Source: Sphingobium sp.
Lineage (GTDB): Bacteria; Pseudomonadota; Alphaproteobacteria; Sphingomonadales; Sphingomonadaceae
DNA: 64,000 nt
Direction of reading: 5' to 3'
NCBI GenBank assembly: GCA_035196065.1
Contig: CP136575.1
Coordinates: 1,083,001-1,147,000 of the forward strand
In this document: piece after piece, positions 45,106 through 54,288 of the stretch
How the letters are laid out: every line of letters begins with the position of its first letter
Numbering within the stretch: the first letter of the stretch is position 1
The notes under the pieces: generated by a model
What the model was told of the DNA's origin: nothing
Seen by the model: the letters and a program-made list of their open reading frames with translations, nothing else
Database searches by the model: none
Made by a program: the position numbers and the translations under genes

Positions 45106-46104
45106 ATGACCCAGCCGAAATATGATGTCCTCGCCATTGGTAACGCCATTGTGGATGTAATTTCCGACGCCGACGACGCCTTCATCGCCGCACAGGCGCT
45201 GAACAAGGGCGGGATGACGCTGATCGATGCCGATCAGGCACAGGCATTATATGACGCGATGGGCCCCGGCCGCGAGGTCAGCGGCGGCAGCGCGGCGAAC
45301 ACGCTGGCAGGGCTTGCCCGCCTTGGCCACAAGACCGCCTTTATCGGGCAGGTTGCCGACGACCAGTTGGGTGAGGTGTTCGCGCATGACATTCGCGCCA
45401 CCGGCATCGATTTCACCGTGCCTGCCCGCCCCGGCCAGCCGCCGACCGCGCGCTGCCTGATTCTGGTGACGCCCGATGCGCAGCGCACGATGAACACCTT
45501 CCTTGGCGCGTCGCAATTTCTGCCCGCGCAACTGATCGACCCCGAATTGATCCAGAGCGCCGCGATCCTCTATCTCGAAGGCTATCTCTGGGATCCGGAA
45601 GAACCGCGCGCCGCGATGCGCAGCGCGATCGATCTGGCCCGCGCCGCCGGGCGCAAGGTAGCGCTGACCCTGTCTGACGCATTTGTCATCGCGCGCCACG
45701 GCCCCGATTTCCTGGCGGAGATGGATGCAGGGCGGATCGACATTTTGTTCGCCAATGAGGTGGAGATAAAGGCGCTTGCCGGTACCGAAGATTTTGAAGC
45801 GGCAGTGGCGCAAATTGCCGCCAAGGTGCCCTTGCTGGTCTGCACTCGTGGCGAAGATGGCGCGATTGCCGTGCAGGGCGGCGAACGGGCCGAGGTCGCG
45901 GCGGAACCGGTTGACCGGCTGGTCGATACCACTGGCGCAGGGGACCTGTTTGCCGCGGGCGTCTTTGCCGGCCTTGCGCAGGGCCGTGATCTGCAGGCCT
46001 GCCTTACCATGGGCGCTGTCTGCGCGGCAGAGGTGATCAGCCATTATGGCGCCCGGCCAGAGGCCGACATCAAGGCCTTGGTCGACGCACGGCTTGGCAA
46101 CTGA
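45106..46104 (+). CDS. PfkB family kinase (adenosine kinase-like)
   Basis: A 332-residue ribokinase-fold sugar/nucleoside kinase. The N-terminal signature is VSGGSAANTLAGLARLG and the C-terminal signature is DTTGAGDLFAAGVFAGL with the catalytic Asp near 283. The N-terminus (YDVLAIGNAIVDVISDADD) resembles adenosine kinase-like members found in alphaproteobacteria. Substrate not proven. Confidence 0.88.
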   Translation: MTQPKYDVLAIGNAIVDVISDADDAFIAAQALNKGGMTLIDADQAQALYDAMGPGREVSGGSAANTLAGLARLGHKTAFIGQVADDQLGEVFAHDIRATGIDFTVPARPGQPPTARCLILVTPDAQRTMNTFLGASQFLPAQLIDPELIQSAAILYLEGYLWDPEEPRAAMRSAIDLARAAGRKVALTLSDAFVIARHGPDFLAEMDAGRIDILFANEVEIKALAGTEDFEAAVAQIAAKVPLLVCTRGEDGAIAVQGGERAEVAAEPVDRLVDTTGAGDLFAAGVFAGLAQGRDLQACLTMGAVCAAEVISHYGARPEADIKALVDARLGN

Positions 46105-46200
46105 CGCGCCGCACCACCGCGCGGGCGTTGATTGATATCAATTCCCGCATGCGGTGCACTGTGCCACACGGGTTTCGAGGCGGAGGGGCGCAGGCAGGCG

Positions 46201-46635
46201 ATGGATGACAGGCAGGCGAAACGGGCGCTGGTCGAACGCGGACTGGAGCGCGCGGGCGATGCGATTGGCGATATCACTGCGCCGCTAATGGAGCGTTTCT
46301 ATGCCGCCTATCCCGATGCAGAGGCTAGTTTTGATCATCATGGCCTTGGCCGCCGCGCGCTGCTGGAGGCCGAGATGGTGGGCAATGTCGTCTATTGCCT
46401 GATGACCTGGTTTGAACGGCCAGAGGAAATCCGTATCATCCTTTATGATTCGATCCCGCACCATGCCGAAACGCTGAAAGTCGGGGCGGATTGGTATGCA
46501 GGGATGATCTGGGCCGGGATCGACCTGATTGAGGTGACTCTGCCAGAGGATGCCGTCGACGAACGCGCGGCATGGGCGGAGATGCGCGCCGGAATGGCAG
46601 AGGCCATCGCAAAAGCGCGCAGCTTTATCGGTTAG
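46201..46635 (+). CDS. Hypothetical helical protein, possibly globin-like
   Basis: A 144-residue, almost wholly helical protein that I do not recognise with certainty. ITAPLMERFYAAYPDAEASF, LLEAEMVGNVVYCLMTW and a His-His pair in SIPHHAETLKVGADWYAGMI have the spacing of a globin or globin-sensor fold, with the second region as a possible heme-ligand His. No obvious distal residue pattern confirms this. It starts at 46201, downstream of the kinase gene. Confidence 0.55.
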   Translation: MDDRQAKRALVERGLERAGDAIGDITAPLMERFYAAYPDAEASFDHHGLGRRALLEAEMVGNVVYCLMTWFERPEEIRIILYDSIPHHAETLKVGADWYAGMIWAGIDLIEVTLPEDAVDERAAWAEMRAGMAEAIAKARSFIG

Positions 46636-46639
46636 CCGA

Positions 46640-46975
46640 TCACCCCTCCGGCGCAGGGGCGACGGTGACGGGGCCGATTTCACTTAGGCATTCCTTGATC
46701 GGGGCAAGATCCTCGACGCTGGTCGGCGGGTTGGCGACCAGTTCCTGCACGCTCTTGCCCGCCATCAACTTGTCGGCGGCGCAATCGCACAGCTTATCCA
46801 GATCGACATTGACGCCCTCCGGCACTTGACCCTCTGCCGTCGCCGCGCAGCTGGAAACGATCGACTGGCGCACGGTTGATTTGAGATTCTCATCCACCAT
46901 CCCGCCTTCACCACAGGCAGAAAGCGCGAGCAGCGCGACGGGGGCAAAAGCAAGCGAGAAACGGATATGGCGCAT
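46640..46975 (-). CDS. Small lipoprotein with Cys-rich mature region
   Basis: A 111-residue protein with lipobox LSAC (Cys21). The mature part carries four further Cys (SSCAATAEG, LDKLCDCAADKL, KECLSEIG), so disulfides in the periplasm are likely. It is a single gene converging on the globin-like gene. Function unknown. Confidence 0.75.
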   Translation of the reverse strand: MRHIRFSLAFAPVALLALSACGEGGMVDENLKSTVRQSIVSSCAATAEGQVPEGVNVDLDKLCDCAADKLMAGKSVQELVANPPTSVEDLAPIKECLSEIGPVTVAPAPEG

Positions 46976-47043
46976 CGGGGGGAACCTCCTGTCATTGTTG
47001 CGGGCTATATGGGGCGGCGCGGCGCGATGTGAAGGGGGGCTTT

Positions 47044-47212
47044 CCCTCTCTCCTTCAGGGGAGAGGTGCGAAGTCTTATTGCTGCAAGCAATTAGACGAC
47101 GTGGAGGGGGCTGGGCATCGCCTCACAGTTTCAGCCCCTCTCCGCTGCGACTAAGCACCTTCGCTAAAGCTAAGGCGCCAAGTCTCGCTCCTCTCCCCTG
47201 AAGGAGAGAGGG
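47044..47212. repeat. Intergenic inverted repeat with perfect 23-base arms
   Basis: CCCTCTCTCCTTCAGGGGAG plus AGG (47044-47066) is the exact complement of 47190-47212. The arms flank about 123 bases that themselves include GC-rich sequence. It lies next to the uvrA stop. The architecture parallels the repeat upstream of hisS but with a different sequence. Confidence 0.8.
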
Positions 47213-50188
47213 TTATTTTGATTTGTCGAGCAACGGCTTCAAATAATGCCCCGTATAGCTGCGCGGCTCCTTGACCACCGCTTCCGGCGTGCCCTCCGCT
47301 ACAATCTCTCCGCCTTTGACACCGCCTTCGGGGCCAAGGTCGATGATCCAGTCGGCGGTTTTGATGACGTCCAGATTATGCTCGATCACCACCACGCTGT
47401 TGCCTTGCTCGACCAGCCGGTGGAGCACCTCCAGCAATTTGCGCACATCCTCAAAATGCAGGCCGGTGGTGGGCTCATCCAATATGTAGAGCGTCTGGCC
47501 GGTGCTGCGGCGGCTGAGTTCCTTGGCGAGCTTTACGCGCTGCGCTTCGCCACCGGATAGGGTCGTTGCCTGCTGGCCGACCTTGACATAGCCGAGGCCG
47601 ACCTCTGCCAGCATCGCCATCTTGTCGCGGATCGGCGGCACGGCCTTGAACACCTCCACGGCATCCTCAACCGTCATGTCGAGCACGTCGGCGATCGACA
47701 GGCCCTTCCACTTCACCTCCAGCGTTTCACGGTTATAGCGTTTGCCGTGGCATTCCTCGCACGTCACATAGACGTCGGGCAGGAAGTGCATCTCGATCTT
47801 GATCAGGCCATCGCCGCTGCAGGTTTCGCAGCGCCCGCCCTTTACGTTGAAGCTGAAACGGCCGGGTTTGTACCCACGCGCGGCGGATTCGGGCAGGCCG
47901 GCAAACCAATCACGGATATTGGTGAAGGCGCCGGTATAGGTGGCGGGGTTTGATCGCGGGGTGCGGCCGATGGGCGATTGGTCGATGTCGATCACCTTGT
48001 CGCAATGTTCAAGGCCGGTGACCTTGTCATGCGCGCCCGCAATCACCCGCGCGCCGTTCAATGTGCGCGCCGCGGCGGCATAGAGCGTGTCGATGGTGAA
48101 GCTGGATTTGCCGCTGCCCGATACGCCGGTGATGCAGCAGAATGTTCCCAAGGGAATGGATGCCGTGACATTTTTCAGATTGTTGGCGCGGGCGCCGTGC
48201 AGCGTCAATTTCTTGCCATTGCCCTTGCGCCGCTTTTTCGGAACGGCGATTTCGCGCGTACCGTTCAGATAATCGGCAGTCAGGCTGCCCTTAGCCTTCA
48301 GGATTTTTTTCAGCGGGCCTTCGGCAATCACTTCGCCGCCATGCACGCCCGCGCCGGGGCCCAGATCGACGATCCAGTCGGCGGTGCGGATTGCATCTTC
48401 ATCATGTTCGACAACGATCACTGTGTTGCCCAGATCGCGCAGCCGGCGCAGCGTGGCCAGCAGCCGGTCATTATCCTTTTGGTGCAGGCCGATGCTGGGT
48501 TCATCGAGCACATAGAGCACGCCCGACAGGCCCGATCCGATCTGGCTGGCAAGGCGGATGCGCTGGCTCTCCCCCCCGCTCAAGGTGCCGCTGGTGCGAT
48601 CAAGGTTCAGATAATCGAGCCCGACATTGTTGAGGAAGCCGAGGCGTTCGTTGATCTCTTTCAGGATCGCCTTGGCAATCTGGCTTTGCGTCGGGGTCAA
48701 TTGCGCGTCGAGATTGCTGAACCAGCCGAGCGCGTCGGCAACGCTCATCCGCGTGGGTTCGGATATGTTCGCGCCGCCCACCCGCACGCTCAGCGCCTCC
48801 GGCTTCAGTCTTGCACCATGGCAGGTCTCGCACGGCTGGCTGGTCTGGAACTTGCCCAGTTCCTCCCGCATCCAGGCGCTGTCGGTTTGCAACATGCGGC
48901 GGTTCAAATTGCCGATCACGCCTTCAAAGGCCTTGCGCACGGTATATTCTTTGCGCCCGTCGATGAAGGTCAGCTCCACCGGCATGCCGCCGGTGCCGTA
49001 TAGGATGATCAGCCGCTGGTCGGGCTCCAGTTTCATCCACGGCGTTGTCAGGTCAAAACCATAGGCTTTCGCTAGCGAGCTGAGCACCTGCATATAATAG
49101 GGGCTGGGTGGGTTGGATTTCGCCCATGGCACAACCGCCCCCTGCTTCAGGCTCAGCGCTTCATTGGGGACGACCAGCTGCGGATCAAATTCCAGCCGCT
49201 CGCCCAGCCCGTCACAATCGGGGCAGGCACCCTGCGGCGCGTTAAAGCTGAACAGCCGGGGCTCAATCTCCGCCAGGGTAAAGCCGCTGACCGGGCAGGC
49301 GAATTTCTCGCTGAATACGATGCGGTTGGGCGGCAGGCCGGTGCCTTTCATCGCGCCCCCAGTCACGTTCGTGGTGACGTTGGTAGGGGCAGGAGTGAAG
49401 GTCGCCCGTGCCTCGCCGAACGCTGTCGGCACGGCATCTGCGGCGCCCGTCGCCTCTGCAACGGTGGTGTCGGCCAGATCGACATAGGCTAGCCCTTCGG
49501 CCAGTTTCAGCGCCTGTTCAAACGAGTCCGCTAGACGCGTCTGAATCCCGTCCTTCACGACGATGCGGTCGACGACGACCTCAATGTCATGCTTATACTT
49601 CTTGTCGAGCGCGGGGGCTTCCTCAATGGCGTAAAATTCGCCGTCGATGCGCACACGGGTATAGCCCGCTTTCTGCCATTCGAGCAGTTCCTTGCGATAT
49701 TCGCCCTTGCGCCCGCGAACCGCCGGGGCGAGCAGATAGGCGCGCGTGCCTTCGGGCAATTGCATCACCCGATCGACCATCTGCGTCACCGTCTGCGCGG
49801 TGATCGGCAGGCCGGTGGCCGGCGAATAGGGCACGCCGACCCGCGCCCATAACAGGCGCATATAGTCATAGATTTCGGTGACCGTTGCGACGGTCGAGCG
49901 GGGATTGCGCGACGTGGTTTTCTGCTCGATGCTGATCGCGGGGGAAAGGCCTTCGATATGCTCAACATCGGGCTTTTGCATCATTTCCAGGAACTGGCGT
50001 GCATAGGCGCTCAGGCTCTCGACATAGCGGCGCTGACCTTCGGCGTAGATGGTGTCGAACGCCAGGCTTGATTTGCCGCTGCCCGACAGGCCGGTGATCA
50101 CGATTAATTGATCGCGCGGCAGATCGATATCCACGCCTTTGAGATTATGTTCACGCGCACCGCGCACACGGATGTGGGTCAGACTCAT
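47213..50188 (-). CDS. uvrA: Excinuclease ABC subunit A
   Basis: A 991-residue DNA-damage recognition ATPase of nucleotide excision repair. Two ABC modules have Walker [13 protein letters not shown] (about 33-44) and [12 protein letters not shown], and signatures [13 protein letters not shown] and [13 protein letters not shown]. Zinc modules [17 protein letters not shown] and CEECHGKRY are intact, while the first reads CPVSG instead of CPxCG. A 30-40 residue Thr/Ala/Pro-rich stretch precedes it. The start at 50188 is the family start. An SOS box lies 12-26 bases upstream. Confidence 0.97.
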   Translation of the reverse strand: MSLTHIRVRGAREHNLKGVDIDLPRDQLIVITGLSGSGKSSLAFDTIYAEGQRRYVESLSAYARQFLEMMQKPDVEHIEGLSPAISIEQKTTSRNPRSTVATVTEIYDYMRLLWARVGVPYSPATGLPITAQTVTQMVDRVMQLPEGTRAYLLAPAVRGRKGEYRKELLEWQKAGYTRVRIDGEFYAIEEAPALDKKYKHDIEVVVDRIVVKDGIQTRLADSFEQALKLAEGLAYVDLADTTVAEATGAADAVPTAFGEARATFTPAPTNVTTNVTGGAMKGTGLPPNRIVFSEKFACPVSGFTLAEIEPRLFSFNAPQGACPDCDGLGERLEFDPQLVVPNEALSLKQGAVVPWAKSNPPSPYYMQVLSSLAKAYGFDLTTPWMKLEPDQRLIILYGTGGMPVELTFIDGRKEYTVRKAFEGVIGNLNRRMLQTDSAWMREELGKFQTSQPCETCHGARLKPEALSVRVGGANISEPTRMSVADALGWFSNLDAQLTPTQSQIAKAILKEINERLGFLNNVGLDYLNLDRTSGTLSGGESQRIRLASQIGSGLSGVLYVLDEPSIGLHQKDNDRLLATLRRLRDLGNTVIVVEHDEDAIRTADWIVDLGPGAGVHGGEVIAEGPLKKILKAKGSLTADYLNGTREIAVPKKRRKGNGKKLTLHGARANNLKNVTASIPLGTFCCITGVSGSGKSSFTIDTLYAAAARTLNGARVIAGAHDKVTGLEHCDKVIDIDQSPIGRTPRSNPATYTGAFTNIRDWFAGLPESAARGYKPGRFSFNVKGGRCETCSGDGLIKIEMHFLPDVYVTCEECHGKRYNRETLEVKWKGLSIADVLDMTVEDAVEVFKAVPPIRDKMAMLAEVGLGYVKVGQQATTLSGGEAQRVKLAKELSRRSTGQTLYILDEPTTGLHFEDVRKLLEVLHRLVEQGNSVVVIEHNLDVIKTADWIIDLGPEGGVKGGEIVAEGTPEAVVKEPRSYTGHYLKPLLDKSK

Positions 50189-50199
50189 GGGATGGGTAT

Positions 50200-50214
50200 G
50201 TTCCAGATTTGTTC
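50200..50214 (-). promoter_or_regulatory. SOS box of uvrA (LexA-type GTTC-N7-GTTC)
   Basis: GTTCCAGATTTGTTC on the plus strand gives the alphaproteobacterial LexA operator 12 bases from the uvrA ATG. uvrA is a classic LexA target, so this supports the motif in this genome. Confidence 0.8.
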
Positions 50215-50304
50215 GCTGCGCGCAAGAGGGCGCCCCTGTTCGCCGCTGAAATGGAACCCGCGAGGGGGTTTGGCAACCCCGCGCTTTTGCTGTAACCTGC
50301 GGAC

Positions 50305-51210
50305 ATGCATCGTGGGGCAAGATTCGCCGCTTCGTTCGGCGCAATGTTGGTAGCCTTTGGCGCGCCGGTTGACGCGCAACCATTGCCTGCGCAATCCGAA
50401 ATTCAGTTCGTGCCCGGCACGGGAGAACCTGCCGCCGTTATAACCCCCATGCCGCGACGCCTTGCCTGCCCTGCGCTGCCCGAGCGGCGCCAAAAGTTAG
50501 CGCTGCTTTACCTTGAAATGCCGGCTACGCCTGCGACCTCTGCCGAAATGTCCGTGCCCGCCCCCCCGCCCCGCCGCCTTGACCGTGCGTTGCTGGAAGA
50601 GGCGCTGGCAAGTTATGACCTGCACGTCTGCCAGCGCGGCAGCGGCATCGGCCCTGCGGAAATAGTCGTGGTCGATTTCGCACGGCACAGCACCGAACCC
50701 CGGCTCTACATTGTCGATCTCGAAAAGGGCGATGGCATCGATACGCCGATTGTCGTCGCACATGGAATCGGATCAGACCCCGATGATGATGGCTATGCTA
50801 CCGCCTTCGGCAATGCCCAAGAAAGCTGGATGTCCTCGCTCGGAGCGGCGCGCGGTGCCGAACTGTATCGCGGTCGCAACGGCCTGTCGTTGCGGCTTGA
50901 CGGGTTGGACCCTTCGAACAGCGCGATGCGGCCACGCGACATTGTCGTCCACAGCTATGCCCCCGAAAGGCGGCGCTATTTCCATTACAGCCATGTCGCG
51001 GCACGCGGCGGTAAGCCGGGGACGAGCGAAGGCTGTTTTGTCGTTGAACCGCACCATCGTGACCGGCTTTATGATCGGCTGCGCGATGGCGGATTCCTCT
51101 ATGCGGGGCTGGGCAAGGACAGCGCCGCCTGGCGGCAGCAGTTTCTGCCCGTAAGGCCGATCACACCATGGCAGGGCGAAGTGATTTTCGCCCCCGGGAC
51201 CGGGAACTAG
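50305..51210 (+). CDS. YkuD-type murein L,D-transpeptidase-like protein, exported
   Basis: A 301-residue protein with a signal peptide (about 1-24). A catalytic domain of the L,D-transpeptidase catalytic-domain family follows. [20 protein letters not shown] and GIGSD precede [20 protein letters not shown], the active-site His is in VVHSYAPE, and the catalytic Cys is in GTSEGCFVV. It probably cross-links or modifies peptidoglycan in the periplasm. Divergent from uvrA, so the control region is shared. Confidence 0.82.
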   Translation: MHRGARFAASFGAMLVAFGAPVDAQPLPAQSEIQFVPGTGEPAAVITPMPRRLACPALPERRQKLALLYLEMPATPATSAEMSVPAPPPRRLDRALLEEALASYDLHVCQRGSGIGPAEIVVVDFARHSTEPRLYIVDLEKGDGIDTPIVVAHGIGSDPDDDGYATAFGNAQESWMSSLGAARGAELYRGRNGLSLRLDGLDPSNSAMRPRDIVVHSYAPERRRYFHYSHVAARGGKPGTSEGCFVVEPHHRDRLYDRLRDGGFLYAGLGKDSAAWRQQFLPVRPITPWQGEVIFAPGTGN

Positions 51211-51815
51211 ATATCAGGTAATCGCGCTGCCGATCCGCGCGATAGCAATTTTTGGAACATCCGCCGCGCCGCGAACAACCCCCAGATCGACAAGCCAAGC
51301 AGCGTGATCCCGATGACCGCTGCGGCAACCGGATTGGCAAAGGCCAGCGCAAGCAAGCTGCCGGTGGCGACGTCCTCTACGGTGGATAGCACGATGTTGC
51401 TGACCGGTTCGGGGCTGGTGTTCACCGCTGCGCGCGCGGTTGCCTTGGTCGCATGGCTGGCAAAGGCTGCCCCACCGCCCAAAAGGAAAACGATCACTTG
51501 CCAGACGGGATCACCGGCATCGACAACCGCGAGGGCAAGTAGCGCGCCGCCGAGCGGACGGATCAATGTGTTCAGCCCGTCCCAGATCGAGTCGAGCCAG
51601 AGGATCTTGTCGGCGAAAAATTCGGCAACCGCCCCGACACCTGCGGTCCCGATCACCCAGGGATTGGCGAGTGCCTCCAGCATTTTCAGATTTTCGGGTA
51701 GGTCAACATAACCAAAGTGCATCGCAAGGCCGGTGGCGAACACGGTGAGGTACAGCCGCCACCCGGATAACAGGCTGACGCTGGCTGCAAGGCCAAGCAG
51801 TTCGACAATTCCCAT
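51207..51815 (-). CDS. DUF4126 domain-containing membrane protein
   Basis: A 202-residue inner membrane protein with several hydrophobic helices (LLGLAASVSLLSGWRLYLTV, GGALLALAVVDAG, VIVFLLGGGAAFASHATKA, AFANPVAAAVIGITLLGL). The SGWRLYLTVF and ASHATKATARAAVN segments fit DUF4126. The start at 51815 is chosen because GGGAGAGG lies just upstream. Function unknown. Confidence 0.83.
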   Translation of the reverse strand: MGIVELLGLAASVSLLSGWRLYLTVFATGLAMHFGYVDLPENLKMLEALANPWVIGTAGVGAVAEFFADKILWLDSIWDGLNTLIRPLGGALLALAVVDAGDPVWQVIVFLLGGGAAFASHATKATARAAVNTSPEPVSNIVLSTVEDVATGSLLALAFANPVAAAVIGITLLGLSIWGLFAARRMFQKLLSRGSAARLPDI

Positions 51816-51889
51816 CCGGCCTCTCCCTGAAACAAGGTCTGGATCGGGCAATGGTGCCATTATGCCAATCAACTAGCAACCTAGGGACG

Positions 51890-52813
51890 TTACCGATATT
51901 CGGTTTCCGGCATTTCAGCGGACGCCTCCGGCAGCAACGCATCCCTGTTTAGGGTACTTTGCCAGATTTGTCGCATCTCGCGCCGGATCGCCGGGCGCTC
52001 GGCAGGCGGTGCATCGCGCAACTGTGCGCGCAGTTCCCGCAGCCGTTGCTGCGCATCGACAGGCATCGCCTGCCACGCCGCCTGCCGCGCAGCCACCCGC
52101 TCTGGATCAGGACGCAGGCGAGGCGTTGGATCGATCAGCGACGATGATGACTGGGCGGATGTCGCCCGGCGTTCGGCCATTGAGTTGCGCCGTGCCTCGA
52201 TCACCTCTGCCCGCCGTGCCTGCATCATAGCCGCGCTGGCCTTGAGGTCATCAATGCTAATTTCGCCACGGTCGATCATCGCGCGCACTTCCTGCCTTGC
52301 CATTGCGCGCCGTTCATCGGGCGGCAGTCGGCGGAATTCGGGATTGGCGCGCAAACGCTTGTGCAGATCGCGCAGTGCGTGTCGTGCCTTGATCGGATCG
52401 GCTACCGGAATTTGCGCTACGTCCCTAGCCGGCGCTGGGGCTTTGATCGTTTTGCTTTCCACTTTTGGCGCAGCGGCGACTTGTGATGGTAGTTCGACGA
52501 ATTTTGCCTTTGCCAGCGTCTCGCTGACGACCGGGACATAGATCGGATCGCCAAAGGCGCCGGAGGCAGAGGCGGTCGCAGAGGCGATCCCCAGCGCGGT
52601 GACGGCCATCACCAATCGGCCCGAACGCCGCCAGACGCCGGCAGCATGGCGGCGCGAGAACGGTGGAGGCGTGCTGCCTACTTCGACGTTTGCGGGAAGG
52701 TCGCCTGCCTCGATCCGTGCAACCAGTCGGTCGGCAAAGCCCCGGGGCAGTGGAGGTGGCGACAACCGGTCAAGCGCGGCGGTGATATGTGATGGGAAAG
52801 CGGCATCGCTCAT
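51890..52813 (-). CDS. Probable anti-sigma factor-like membrane protein
   Basis: A 307-residue protein whose ATG overlaps the stop of the ECF sigma gene (ATGA). The N-terminal ~65 residues are cytoplasmic (ITAALDRLSPPPLPRGFADR), followed by one transmembrane helix (RLVMAVTALGIASATASASG). A long Arg/Ala-rich helical periplasmic region follows (RRLPPDERRAMARQEVRAM, RLRELRAQLRDAPPAERPAI). Gene order and topology support an anti-sigma role; no zinc-binding ZAS motif is seen. Confidence 0.65.
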   Translation of the reverse strand: MSDAAFPSHITAALDRLSPPPLPRGFADRLVARIEAGDLPANVEVGSTPPPFSRRHAAGVWRRSGRLVMAVTALGIASATASASGAFGDPIYVPVVSETLAKAKFVELPSQVAAAPKVESKTIKAPAPARDVAQIPVADPIKARHALRDLHKRLRANPEFRRLPPDERRAMARQEVRAMIDRGEISIDDLKASAAMMQARRAEVIEARRNSMAERRATSAQSSSSLIDPTPRLRPDPERVAARQAAWQAMPVDAQQRLRELRAQLRDAPPAERPAIRREMRQIWQSTLNRDALLPEASAEMPETEYR

Positions 52814-53388
52814 GCGGTGACGCCTTTGCCTTCGATGCAGCTGCGCAGGCTGGCGCGCGCCCGGAACAGTAGCGATTCAAATGCTTTCAACTGCATCGCC
52901 AAAACCTCTGCCGCGATGCGGTTCTGTTGTTCCTCATAATAGGTCAGCACCACCGCCGCGCGCTGGCGATCGGGCAGTGCTTCAATACAAGCAGCAACCG
53001 CAGCGCGCAGTTGGTTGGTTTCGATTGCGCTATCGGCCAACGGGCTTTCATCGCGGCGTTCTGGCAACGCCCCGTCAGATACGAAGCGCCGCCGCCGCAA
53101 CCTGTCGAGACTGGCATTGGTGGCAATGCGGGTCAGCCATGCGGCAACGCCAGGGCCGCCGGGCTGCCACCGGTCGGCAAATTGCCACAGTCGCAAAAGT
53201 GCATCTTGCGCTACATCCTCTGCCTCCGTCGGGTCTGCCAGCATGCGGTATGCGATACGCCAGGGCAGCTCTGCATGGCGTTCGGCCAGCTGGCGCAGCG
53301 CATCCCTATCACGCGCCTCTACGCGCGCCATCAGCGCGTCGTCGCTTTCATGTGCCGATGCCGGCACGGGGGCTGCTTTACTCGTCAT
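52810..53388 (-). CDS. ECF-type RNA polymerase sigma factor
   Basis: A 192-residue sigma factor. Region 2 contains WRIAYRMLADPTEAEDVAQDALLRLW and the DNA-melting WLTRIATNASLDRLRRR. Region 4 is shown by ALPDRQRAAVVLTYYEEQQN and a C-terminal HTH-like ESLLFRARASLRS. Regulon unknown. Co-translated with the membrane protein downstream, so the pair is probably a surface-stress switch. Confidence 0.9.
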   Translation of the reverse strand: MTSKAAPVPASAHESDDALMARVEARDRDALRQLAERHAELPWRIAYRMLADPTEAEDVAQDALLRLWQFADRWQPGGPGVAAWLTRIATNASLDRLRRRRFVSDGALPERRDESPLADSAIETNQLRAAVAACIEALPDRQRAAVVLTYYEEQQNRIAAEVLAMQLKAFESLLFRARASLRSCIEGKGVTA

Positions 53389-53483
53389 GGCCTGTCACCT
53401 CCTATAACGCGCGGATTGCCAAAACCCTTCGTGTAAAAAATCATGGCTTGTCAGCGCGTCCTTTTAGTGTTGCAAGGCGTTCG

Positions 53484-54284
53484 ATGTCCGATGAAAAACT
53501 GATCCATCCCGTTACTGGCGAAGTGTTGTCGCCTGCGACTCCCGCTGCCACCATGGTGATTTTCCGCAACAATCCCGAGGGGGGTCCGCCATTGATTCTG
53601 ATGGTCGAACGGGTGAAATCGATGGTCTTTGCCGGGGGAGCGGTCGTCTTTCCGGGCGGCAAGGTAGACGATCATGACCGCGCCTTTGCCGGCATTCTCG
53701 ATCATGGCCTAGATCTGCATGAAGCCGCAGCGCGGTTGGCAGTCATCCGCGAAACAATCGAGGAGGCAGGGCTTGCCCTCGCGTTGGACGGGGTCAGCAA
53801 TCCTGCCGATTGCGCCGAAGCACGGGCAGCGTTGCACGATGGCGCGAGCCTCAAGGAAATCTGTGACGACTATGGCTGGACGCCACGGCTGGACCAACTC
53901 GTCCCCTGGGCGCGCTGGCGTCCGCCGAGCATGGAAACGCGGGTGTTCGACACGCGTTTTTACCTGCTCGATGCAGGCGACACGCATTTGCCCGCAGTGG
54001 TCGATAATACCGAAAACCGGATGCTGTTTTGGGATAGCGCCCAGGGCGTGCTCGATCGGTTGGCGCGCAAGGAGGTGAAGGCGATCTTTCCCACGGTGCG
54101 CAACCTTGAACGATTGGCGCTGTTCCAAAGCTTTGCCGAAACGGCAGCCCATGCTGCGGAATATCCTTCCGAACTCATGCTCACTTATGTCGAGGAACGC
54201 GACGGGGTGACGCATATCTGCATTCCCGAAGGCTTCGGCTATCCGGTAACGGCTGAGGCAATAACCTCCGCACTGCGCGGTTAA
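53484..54284 (+). CDS. NUDIX hydrolase (NUDT19/RdmX-like)
   Basis: A 266-residue Nudix protein. The box is present in a variant form: GGKVDDHDRAF, then HEAAARLAVIRETIEEAGLAL (RExxEExG). The N-terminal VIFRNNPEGGPPLILMVERV and PGGKVDDHD resemble NUDT19-like CoA/acyl-CoA pyrophosphatases. Substrate not established. The longer reading from 52881 crosses the sigma gene and is not used; the ATG at 53484 is. Confidence 0.85.
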   Translation: MSDEKLIHPVTGEVLSPATPAATMVIFRNNPEGGPPLILMVERVKSMVFAGGAVVFPGGKVDDHDRAFAGILDHGLDLHEAAARLAVIRETIEEAGLALALDGVSNPADCAEARAALHDGASLKEICDDYGWTPRLDQLVPWARWRPPSMETRVFDTRFYLLDAGDTHLPAVVDNTENRMLFWDSAQGVLDRLARKEVKAIFPTVRNLERLALFQSFAETAAHAAEYPSELMLTYVEERDGVTHICIPEGFGYPVTAEAITSALRG

Positions 54285-54288
54285 AGGG

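Noticed and set aside
47978-49003. A 341-codon plus-strand ORF inside uvrA
   Set aside because: Antisense to intact uvrA and without domain features.
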